DNA of 64,000 nt from Endobacterium cereale (GTDB lineage Bacteria; Pseudomonadota; Alphaproteobacteria; Rhizobiales; Rhizobiaceae): assembly GCF_009617585.1 (NCBI RefSeq), contig NZ_WIXI01000049.1, forward strand, positions 1 to 64,000, given 5' to 3'. Position numbers and translations under genes: made by a program. Positions within the stretch are counted from its first letter, which is position 1; each line of letters opens with the position of its first letter. Positions 57,786-64,000 of the stretch are shown here, piece after piece. The notes beneath the pieces were generated by a model, which was not told the DNA's origin, searched no databases, and saw nothing but the letters and a program-made list of their open reading frames with translations.

Positions 57786-58193
57786 GTGACGACACGAACG
57801 GCATCCTGCGGCTGCGGCCAGCTTCGCATCAAGGTGAATGGCGCGCCGCTTGCCGTTGGCGTGTGTCATTGTTTTGCCTGCCAGCAGAGGACCGGCAGCG
57901 TTTTTGCAGCGCTTGCCGCTTTCGCCCCGCCTTATGCCGTCAGCGGCAAGGCGCAGGAATATTTGAGAACGGGCGATCAGGGCGCCCGTTTTCGCTTCCG
58001 CTTCTGCCCCGTCTGCGGCAGCAATCTTTTCCATACGGAAGAGAGCGTCGCTGACAATTCCGTTGCCGTCGCGGTCGGCTGCTTCAGCGATCCGTCCTTC
58101 CCGCCGCCGCGCGATTCCATCTATGACTGCCGAAGGCACACGTGGGTGACGCTTCCGGCCGGTGTAACCATCCATGCAAGGGATCCGGCATGA
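57786..58193 (+). CDS. GFA-family zinc protein (Gfa-like / CENP-V type)
   Basis: A 135-residue zinc-binding protein. The metal cysteines are seen in SCGCGQL, CHCFACQQRTG and CPVCGSNLF, matching the glutathione-dependent formaldehyde-activating enzyme family. The founder Gfa condenses formaldehyde with glutathione, but most members have unproven activity. GTG 57786 is the only suitable start. It lies 36 bases after pgm, and its stop overlaps the glgX ATG (ATGA at 58190-58193), so it is co-translated within the glycogen operon; a link to glycogen is not known. Confidence 0.9.
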   Translation: MTTRTASCGCGQLRIKVNGAPLAVGVCHCFACQQRTGSVFAALAAFAPPYAVSGKAQEYLRTGDQGARFRFRFCPVCGSNLFHTEESVADNSVAVAVGCFSDPSFPPPRDSIYDCRRHTWVTLPAGVTIHARDPA

Positions 58194-60130
58194 GGCTTGG
58201 TGCGACCCTCACCGCCAATGGCGCCGACTTCGCCATCTGGTCCTCGACTGCCGAAAAAATCGAGCTCTGCCTTTTTGATGCAGACGGCAAAACCGAAACT
58301 GCCCGTCATGCGCTGACACATGGCGAAAACGACGTCCATTACATCACCCTCCCCGGCATCACCGCCGGCCAGCGTTACGGATTTCGTGCCCACGGTACCT
58401 ACGATCCCGATCACGGCCTCTGGTTCGACCCATCCAAACTGCTGATCGACCCTTATGCCCGCGAACTCGACCGCCCCTTCCGCCACGATGTCCGTCTGAT
58501 GCGGTTTGGCGAAGACACCGCCGATATAGTGCCCAAAGCCATCGTCACATCCCAGACGAAAACCAAGGTCACGGCGCCAAAACTCAAACCCGGCGGTTTT
58601 GTTTATGAAGTGGCCGTTCGCCCCTTCACCATGCTGCACCCGGATGTGCTGGAACAACAACGCGGCACGATCGCCGCCCTCGCCCACCCATCCGTCATCG
58701 CGCACCTGAAAAACATTGGCGTCGACGCCATCGAACTGATGCCGATCACCGCATGGATCGATGAACGTCATCTTCCCCCGCTCGGCCTCACCAATGGTTG
58801 GGGTTACAATCCCGTCGCCTTCATGGCGCTCGATCCGCGCCTTTGCCCCGGCGGCATGAGCGAACTGCGCAAGACAGTAGCGACACTGCACGAAGCCGGC
58901 ATCGATACCATCCTCGACCTCGTGTTCAACCACACCGGCGAAAGCGACCGTTATGGCGCGACGCTCTCCATGCGCGGCCTCGACAATCTCTCCTATTACC
59001 GCCATCTGCCGGATGCGCCCGACGTACTGGTCAACGACACCGGCACCGGCAACACCGTCGCCTGCGATCACCCGATAGTACAACGCCTGATCATCGACAC
59101 GCTGCGTCACTTCGTGCTGGAGGCCGGCATAGACGGTTTCCGCTTTGACCTCGCCCCCGTTCTCGGCCGCACCGCAAACGGTTTTGTCCGCGATGGCGGC
59201 ACCCTCTCGGCCATTCTGGCAGATGATGTGCTGGCCGATCGCATCATGATCGCCGAACCTTGGGATATCGGCCCCGGCGGTTACCAGCTCGGCAATTTCC
59301 CATCCCCCTTCCTCGAATGGAACGACCGCGCCCGCGACGATCTGCGCCGTTACTGGCGCGGCGACAATGGCCTGACCGGCACGCTGGCAAGCGCTCTGGC
59401 CGGAACATCGAGCGTGTTTTCGCAACATGGCCTGACACAGACCCGCAGCGTCAATTTCCTTGCCGCCCATGACGGATTCACGCTGATGGACCTCGTGTCG
59501 CACGAGCACAAGCACAACGAGGCGAACGGCGAAAACAACCGCGATGGCCACGGCGAAAACCTGTCGTGGAACAACGGCACCGAAGGCGCGACTGAGGACG
59601 ACAGCATTCTCGAAAACCGCCGTCGCGATGTCATCGCCCTTCTCTCCACCCTGTTCGTCTCCCGCGGCACGGTGATGCTGACGGCAGGTGACGAAGGCGG
59701 CCGCTCGCAAGGTGGCAACAACAATGCCTATTGCCAGGACAATGCCATCACCTGGGTGGACTGGCAAAAACTCGATCCGGCAATCATCGCCCACACCGCC
59801 TTTCTCTCAAGCTTGAGAAAACGCTTTCCAGCCTTCGCCGACACCGCTTTTTTGACAGGAGAAGGCGATATCGAATGGTTTTCCGCCCGTGGCGAGGTCA
59901 TGACCGTAGGAGATTGGGAACGCGGCGACGCCTCCACGCTGACCATGGTGCTTGCCACGCCCGATCGAGAAACCGGCCAGAATGTCCGCATAGCCGTTCT
60001 CTTCAACCGTGGCCACGACACTGTCGAAGCCCGACTGCCCGGAAACAACTGGCAGGCGCTGGCATCGCCCTACACAATCGGTAGAATGAATTTGCCGCCG
60101 CGCTCAGTAAGCTTCGCAAGCGGACTGTGA
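58190..60130 (+). CDS. glgX: Glycogen debranching enzyme
   Basis: Hydrolyses alpha-1,6 branches of phosphorylase-limit dextrin. A 646-residue GH13 enzyme with an N-terminal CBM48 domain (GATLTANGADFAIWSSTAEKIELCLFD) and barrel catalytic residues Asp320 (GFRFDLAPVLG), Glu356 (IAEPWDIGPGGYQ) and the third Asp in AAHDGFTLMDL. ATG 58190 overlaps the GFA stop; a longer start at 58142 runs into that gene. Last gene of the operon: about 12 kb from glgP to here. No strong terminator was recognised after it. Confidence 0.95.
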   Translation: MRLGATLTANGADFAIWSSTAEKIELCLFDADGKTETARHALTHGENDVHYITLPGITAGQRYGFRAHGTYDPDHGLWFDPSKLLIDPYARELDRPFRHDVRLMRFGEDTADIVPKAIVTSQTKTKVTAPKLKPGGFVYEVAVRPFTMLHPDVLEQQRGTIAALAHPSVIAHLKNIGVDAIELMPITAWIDERHLPPLGLTNGWGYNPVAFMALDPRLCPGGMSELRKTVATLHEAGIDTILDLVFNHTGESDRYGATLSMRGLDNLSYYRHLPDAPDVLVNDTGTGNTVACDHPIVQRLIIDTLRHFVLEAGIDGFRFDLAPVLGRTANGFVRDGGTLSAILADDVLADRIMIAEPWDIGPGGYQLGNFPSPFLEWNDRARDDLRRYWRGDNGLTGTLASALAGTSSVFSQHGLTQTRSVNFLAAHDGFTLMDLVSHEHKHNEANGENNRDGHGENLSWNNGTEGATEDDSILENRRRDVIALLSTLFVSRGTVMLTAGDEGGRSQGGNNNAYCQDNAITWVDWQKLDPAIIAHTAFLSSLRKRFPAFADTAFLTGEGDIEWFSARGEVMTVGDWERGDASTLTMVLATPDRETGQNVRIAVLFNRGHDTVEARLPGNNWQALASPYTIGRMNLPPRSVSFASGL

Positions 60131-60227
60131 TTGCATCCCCGGCCAGCAAACTGATTTTCAGAAATGCAATTTACGTATAAATTCTTGATACTTGCCGGAA
60201 ATAACCCGCCAGCTGAAAGAGATACTG

Positions 60228-60716
60228 ATGCCACGTGAGATTTCGCTAAGCGATGTCAAGGATCTCGTCGGAACCGAAATCGGCGTGTCCAGCTGGATCA
60301 CCGTCGACCAGACGATGATCGACACCTTTGCCGACGCTACCGACGATCATCAGTTCATCCATGTGGACCCCGCGCGCGCCGAGGCAGAGAGCCCGTTCGG
60401 CGGCACGATTGCCCATGGTTTCCTGACGCTATCACTCCTGTCGACCATGAATTACGATTGCCTGCCGGTGATCCGCGAGCAAACGATGGGCCTCAATTAC
60501 GGCCTGGACCATATCCGCTTCGGTTCCCCCGTCAGAACCGGCAAACGTATTCGTGGCCATTTCAAACTTACCGAAGCCCGTTTTCGCGGCGCCGGCATGC
60601 TGATGACCACCTATGACGTCAACATCGAAATCGAAGACGAAAAGAAGCCCGCTCTGACCGCCACCTGGACGACGATCGTGCAGTTCGATCCCAAAGACCG
60701 TCCCGAGGACGCGTAA
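60228..60716 (+). CDS. MaoC-family (R)-enoyl-CoA hydratase-like dehydratase
   Basis: A 162-residue hot-dog-fold protein. The hydratase-2 motif is FADATDDHQFIHVDPARAEAESPFGGTIAHGFLTLSLL, with Asp and His of the catalytic dyad in D-x4-H (DDHQFIH). Family members hydrate enoyl-CoA or act on acyl-CoA analogues in fatty acid or PHA metabolism. ATG 60228 follows AAGAGA; the longer start at 60192 has a weak leader. An AT-rich promoter-like stretch lies at 60160-60190. Confidence 0.9.
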   Translation: MPREISLSDVKDLVGTEIGVSSWITVDQTMIDTFADATDDHQFIHVDPARAEAESPFGGTIAHGFLTLSLLSTMNYDCLPVIREQTMGLNYGLDHIRFGSPVRTGKRIRGHFKLTEARFRGAGMLMTTYDVNIEIEDEKKPALTATWTTIVQFDPKDRPEDA

Positions 60717-60800
60717 GCAGAAAAACTGCAATTTCCTGATGCAGGCCGAGTACCTGCGGTGCTAGGCTGGAAACATTCATCCCCACCGCCTGGAGGCTGC

Positions 60801-62042
60801 ATGTTCCCTCTCTCGCATATGATGAAATCCTTTATCCGCAAGGGCCGCCTGACGGTCATCGATGCCGACGGCAAGCGGCACGTGTTTGCCGGCACGCCGG
60901 GTCTCGAAGTGACCATGCGGCTGACCGACCCGAAACTCTACAAGGGCCTTGTCTTCAATCCCGAGCTTGCCGCCGGCGAAGCCTATATGGATGGCACGAT
61001 GCGCTTCGAGGAAGGCTCGACGCTGCAAGATTTCCTGACGCTGTTTTCGGTCAACCGGCTGTCGCTCGGCTCCTATCCGCTGCAAAAGGTATTGCGAGCA
61101 ATAAAAATGCGGTTCCGCAAACGCCAGCAATCCAATCGCAAGGGTCAAGCGCAACAGAACGTCGCCCATCACTACGATCTCGGCAACGAATTTTACAAAC
61201 TCTTCCTCGACGACAACATGCTCTATTCCTGCGCCTATTTTCGTGAGGAAGGCGAGACGCTGGAACAGGCACAGCGCAACAAGCTGCGGCTGCTAGCAGC
61301 AAAACTCGGCCTCAAACCGGGCATGAAAGTGCTGGATATCGGCTGCGGCTGGGGCGATCTTGCGCTGTATCTCGCGAGCCTCGAAGACGTGCAGGTTCTG
61401 GGCGTGACGCTCTCGAAAGAACAGCAGGCGCTGGCATCGGAAAGAGCGCAAAAAGCCGGGTTGGCTGATCGCGTCAAGTTCGAGCTGCGCGATTATCGCG
61501 ACGTCACCGAAAAGTTCGATCGCATCGTTTCTGTCGGCATGTTCGAACATGTCGGTGTGCACCATTACGATGAGTTTTTTGCCAAGATAAACACGCTGAT
61601 GCCGGATGACGGCGTGATGGTACTGCACTCGATCGGCCATATGAGCCCGCCCGGCATGGCCAGCCCCTGGCTTCGGAAATACATTTTTCCGGGCGCCTAT
61701 TCTCCCGCCCTGTCGGAAGTGTTCGAGGTTGTCGAGCAGAACAGCCTCTGGGTCACCGATCTGGAATTTTTGCGCGTGCATTACGCCACCACGCTTGCCC
61801 ATTGGAACCAGCGTTTTCAGGCCAACCGCAACAGGGTGATCGAACTCTATGACGAGCGGTTTGCTCGCATGTGGGAGTTTTATCTGATCAGCGCCGAGAT
61901 GATGTTCCGCACCGGCAGCCAGATGGTCTTTCATATGCAATTGTCCAGAAAACGCGCTGCCGCCCCGATCGTGCGCGACTACATTACTGACAAACAACGT
62001 GAATATATCGAGCGGGAAAAACGGCTCGACCTATCCATTTGA
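60801..62042 (+). CDS. cfa: Cyclopropane-fatty-acyl-phospholipid synthase family protein
   Basis: Transfers a methylene from S-adenosylmethionine to double bonds of membrane phospholipid acyl chains. The 413-residue protein has an N-terminal lipid-binding helical part (60801-61140), a characteristic HHYDLGNEFYKLFLDDNMLYSCAYF and the SAM-binding motif VLDIGCGWGDLALYLA (Asp179). The late conserved EHVGVHHYDEFF and MSPPGMASPW are present. TGGAGG precedes ATG 60801; the in-frame start at 60759 is rejected. Alphaproteobacteria typically carry two paralogues; which one this is cannot be told. Confidence 0.92.
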   Translation: MFPLSHMMKSFIRKGRLTVIDADGKRHVFAGTPGLEVTMRLTDPKLYKGLVFNPELAAGEAYMDGTMRFEEGSTLQDFLTLFSVNRLSLGSYPLQKVLRAIKMRFRKRQQSNRKGQAQQNVAHHYDLGNEFYKLFLDDNMLYSCAYFREEGETLEQAQRNKLRLLAAKLGLKPGMKVLDIGCGWGDLALYLASLEDVQVLGVTLSKEQQALASERAQKAGLADRVKFELRDYRDVTEKFDRIVSVGMFEHVGVHHYDEFFAKINTLMPDDGVMVLHSIGHMSPPGMASPWLRKYIFPGAYSPALSEVFEVVEQNSLWVTDLEFLRVHYATTLAHWNQRFQANRNRVIELYDERFARMWEFYLISAEMMFRTGSQMVFHMQLSRKRAAAPIVRDYITDKQREYIEREKRLDLSI

Positions 62043-62062
62043 GAGAATGCAGGAGGACATGA

Positions 62063-63124
62063 ATGGCACCGGAGACAGATCGTGAAACCGCTGTGCGGGA
62101 GGCTTTTCGCGCGCAGATCAAGGCCGCAACAGCACTCGGTTCGCCCTTCGTCGCCCGCCTTTCGGCCCTTGCCGCGCAGAGGTTGAACCGCGACACCGAT
62201 GTCGGTCGCGCCCTGCTCGACTGGCCCGGCGACGCCTCGATCAACAACGATCTTGTTCCGGCCCGTCTTGCCGGCTGCCTGCATGCGCTGGTTCTGTCGG
62301 GCAAGGATGATGCGCTGAAAACGCTTTATCCGCCTCACGAAAGCGATGACGATATGCTCTGGCAAGCGATCACCAACGCTTTCGAAGCCCATGGCGAATT
62401 CATCCTGCAACGGCTGCAATCGCCACCGCAGACCAATGAAATTCGTCGTTGCAACGCCCTTCTGCCGGGTTTTCTCACCATTGCGGAGATTTTCGAAAAA
62501 CCGCTCGACCTGCTGGAAGTCGGTGCCAGCGCTGGCCTCAATCTGCAATGGGACAGATATCGCTACAATCTTGGTGGTTTCGAATGGGGCGACCCCGCCT
62601 CGCCCGTTCTGCTTCAGCCCGACTGGCAGGGGCCGCCGCCGCCCAACGCGACAATCACCATCGCAAGCCGCCTTGGTTGCGATTTGAACCCGCTCGACGT
62701 CACCTCGGCGGAAGACCGGCGGCGGCTGATGTCCTATGTCTGGGCCGACCAGCCGGACCGCCTGCAGCGCCTGTCGGCCGCGCTTGACCTTGCGGTCGGC
62801 GATCCGCCGCCGGTGGAACGCGCCGATGCGCTGGAATGGCTGCCGCGCGAACTGGTAAAACCGCCGACCGGTGCGGTGCGCGTGATCTACCATTCCATCG
62901 CCTGGCAATATCTGCCGGCAAGCTTACGCGCTCGCGGCGAAGCCACCATCACCGAAGCCGGCAAACGCGCAACGAAAGACCAGCCGCTTGCCCGCCTGCA
63001 GATGGAAGCCGACGACAAGGCGGATGGCGCCACGATCAGCCTGCAGATCTGGCCAACGGGAGAAATCCGCGAACTGGGGCGCGTGGATTTTCACGGGCGC
63101 TGGGTTAAGTGGAAGGGGTGGTGA
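62063..63124 (+). CDS. DUF2332-family protein
   Basis: A 353-residue cytoplasmic protein of the DUF2332 family. It has an N-terminal helical part (AVREAFRAQIKAATALGSPFVARLSALAAQRL), followed by a Rossmann-like LLEVGASAGLNLQWDRYRY motif that resembles a SAM-binding methyltransferase GxGxG-type loop. A conserved VIYHSIAWQYLP lies near the end. The biochemical function is unknown. AGGAGG precedes ATG 62063 (a second ATG four bases earlier is out of frame). It follows cfa after 20 bases and may be co-transcribed. Confidence 0.85.
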   Translation: MAPETDRETAVREAFRAQIKAATALGSPFVARLSALAAQRLNRDTDVGRALLDWPGDASINNDLVPARLAGCLHALVLSGKDDALKTLYPPHESDDDMLWQAITNAFEAHGEFILQRLQSPPQTNEIRRCNALLPGFLTIAEIFEKPLDLLEVGASAGLNLQWDRYRYNLGGFEWGDPASPVLLQPDWQGPPPPNATITIASRLGCDLNPLDVTSAEDRRRLMSYVWADQPDRLQRLSAALDLAVGDPPPVERADALEWLPRELVKPPTGAVRVIYHSIAWQYLPASLRARGEATITEAGKRATKDQPLARLQMEADDKADGATISLQIWPTGEIRELGRVDFHGRWVKWKGW

Positions 63125-63198
63125 CCGCAGCCCACATCATATCATCCCGAATTTGACACTCATCGAATGCATCCTATGATTGCATTGGATGGGTGGAA

Positions 63199-63442
63199 AT
63201 GCCAATGAGCGGGCTTGATATTGCGGAAATGGAGCAGATGAAACTGCTCGCCAATGCGTTCACAGGACATCCACGGCCTGCATTGCTGTTGGCGTCGTGA
63301 CGCCAATTGCGGACGTCATTATGGGATCGGCGACACATCTGTCCAATTTAGCGGGTTGATGGTAAGTTATTTCACCAGATGGCTTACAGTCGTCATCGCG
63401 CTACACTACATGGCGCGACGCGTATTGAGGAAGCTAAGATGA
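63199..63442 (+). pseudogene. Frameshifted small membrane-protein gene
   Basis: The sequence reads as one small protein in three successive frames. MSGLDIAEMEQMKLLANAFT (ATG 63205) continues in the next frame as TSTACIAVGVVTPIADVIMG from 63267, and finally LMVSYFTRWLTVVIALHYMARRVLRKLR from about 63356, whose stop overlaps the next gene as ATGA. Each switch equals a one-base loss. The joined product would be about 80 residues with two hydrophobic segments. Similar small proteins followed by a 45-residue partner occur in rhizobia, as I recall, so this copy is probably inactivated; sequencing error in the source cannot be excluded. Confidence 0.6.
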
Positions 63443-63576
63443 CATCAGAATGGCTCTTTATTTCATTCGGGATGCCTGCAATCATCGCGGTCATCGCCTA
63501 TGTCGCAGTCCGTCTGCATGAATGGGACCTTGACCGCAGCACAAGCACCGCCACCCCGGCGAATAGTTTTCGCTAA
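63439..63576 (+). CDS. Small single-pass membrane protein
   Basis: Encodes 45 residues: a hydrophobic helix FISFGMPAIIAVIAYVAVRL followed by a charged HEWDLDRS tail. GAGGAAGC lies 7 bases before ATG 63439. The ATG overlaps the stop codon of the frameshifted upstream gene, a coupling that argues the pair was once an operon of two small membrane proteins. It resembles a small rhizobial family of unknown function. The end overlaps the convergent AraC-family gene by four bases. Confidence 0.6.
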   Translation: MTSEWLFISFGMPAIIAVIAYVAVRLHEWDLDRSTSTATPANSFR

Positions 63577-64000
63577 CCGCCCACGCCACCAAATCGCTGG
63601 CGATACGCGCCCGGCGTGATTCCCGTCTTCCGCAAAAAGCTTCGGTGCAGCATGTCGAGACTGCCGAAACCGCTGCGCTCAGCGATACGTGCAAGCGGCC
63701 AATCCGTCGTTTCCAGCAGCAGCTTCACGCGTTCCACCCGCGCGGTTTCAACGAAGGCAGCCGGCGTTGTGCCGGTCTCAGTCCTGAAAGTACGGGCGAA
63801 ATGGCGTTCGCTTTGCCCGACGCGGGCAGCAAGGGCCGGCACTGAAAGGTCACCGTCCGGATTTTCGATGATATCCGCCAGCAACGTCTTCAGCCTCGGT
63901 GTCGATGCCGTGGTCTGGATGCCGGCACTGAATTGCGACTGGCCGCCCGGCCGACGCAGAAACAGCACAAGTTCACGGGCCACCGCGCGCGCCGTCTCTG
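63573..64000 (-). CDS. GlxA-family AraC transcriptional regulator, C-terminal part (5' end outside window)
   Basis: The reading frame continues off the right edge; about 142 residues are visible. The segment ETARAVARELVLFLRRPGGQSQFS is the usual linker joining a DJ-1/PfpI amidase-like domain to the DNA-binding part. Two AraC helix-turn-helices follow (LAARVGQSERHFARTFRTETG and IAERSGFGSLDMLHRSFLRKTG). This layout is the GlxA type, whose N-terminal ligand-binding domain lies outside the window, so the effector is unknown. It ends convergently with the small membrane protein. Confidence 0.93.
   Translation of the reverse strand, partial: ETARAVARELVLFLRRPGGQSQFSAGIQTTASTPRLKTLLADIIENPDGDLSVPALAARVGQSERHFARTFRTETGTTPAAFVETARVERVKLLLETTDWPLARIAERSGFGSLDMLHRSFLRKTGITPGAYRQRFGGVGG

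Noticed and set aside
58121..59794. Minus-strand frame of about 560 codons inside glgX
   Set aside because: Shadow of glgX, in which the catalytic residues of the GH13 family are intact on the plus strand.

Overview
The window is chromosomal DNA from an alphaproteobacterium, most likely a member of the Rhizobiaceae (Agrobacterium/Rhizobium group). This rests on GC-rich coding sequence, the glgP-glgB-glgC-glgA-pgm-glgX order known from Agrobacterium, a small RNA of the rhizobial suhB/mmgR type next to an inositol-monophosphatase-family gene, a CpdR-type response regulator, and palindromic intergenic elements of a rhizobial kind. No phage, transposase, plasmid replication gene or CRISPR array was found. 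The window cuts genes at both ends: a LysM protein on the left and a GlxA-type AraC regulator on the right.

Layout. 1-9.4 kb: end of a LysM protein, ferrochelatase, a small exported protein, an SDR oxidoreductase, an FAD monooxygenase, the queC-queD-queE operon behind a preQ1-I riboswitch, an XRE regulator, a paraslipin/NfeD membrane pair and arabinose-5-phosphate isomerase. 9.4-15.7 kb (envelope): a beta-barrel protein, galU, an MltB-like transglycosylase, an SGNH-fold protein with degenerate catalytic blocks, a hypothetical gene and a 275-bp element bounded by 34-bp inverted repeats. 15.7-23 kb: gltB and gltD, separated by a vapBC toxin-antitoxin module. 23-33 kb: threonine aldolase, LysR regulator plus SBF transporter, small heat-shock protein with RpoH-type promoter, a His-tailed membrane protein, a two-component system flanked by two PepSY-type exported proteins, an alpha/beta hydrolase and hisN. 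33.2-33.4 kb: the mmgR-like sRNA with its own promoter and an NtrC-type site. 33.4-40 kb: N-formylglutamate amidohydrolase, cpdR, tRNA-Val(GAC), a LysR regulator, two AT-richer orphan genes (one SUKH-like), a DoxX protein, a glutathionyl-hydroquinone-reductase-like enzyme and a diguanylate cyclase.

40.4-47 kb holds a three-gene transglutaminase / putative amidoligase / ATP-grasp-alpha-E operon, a widespread but functionally unresolved peptide-chemistry system, followed by a TadG-like von Willebrand factor A protein. 48.6-60.1 kb is the glycogen operon, with translational coupling at two junctions and a GFA-family gene between pgm and glgX. 60.2-64 kb: MaoC-type hydratase, cyclopropane fatty acid synthase, a DUF2332 protein, a frameshifted small membrane gene coupled to an intact 45-residue membrane protein, and the partial AraC regulator.

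How the genes fit together: nitrogen status connects GOGAT (gltBD) with the mmgR-like sRNA and its NtrC-type site, and in Sinorhizobium mmgR limits carbon-storage granules; the glycogen operon is the other storage route here. GalU and Pgm supply sugar nucleotides for envelope polysaccharides. Starts were moved inward from the longest reading frame where a Shine-Dalgarno, signal peptide, family length or ATGA overlap supported it.
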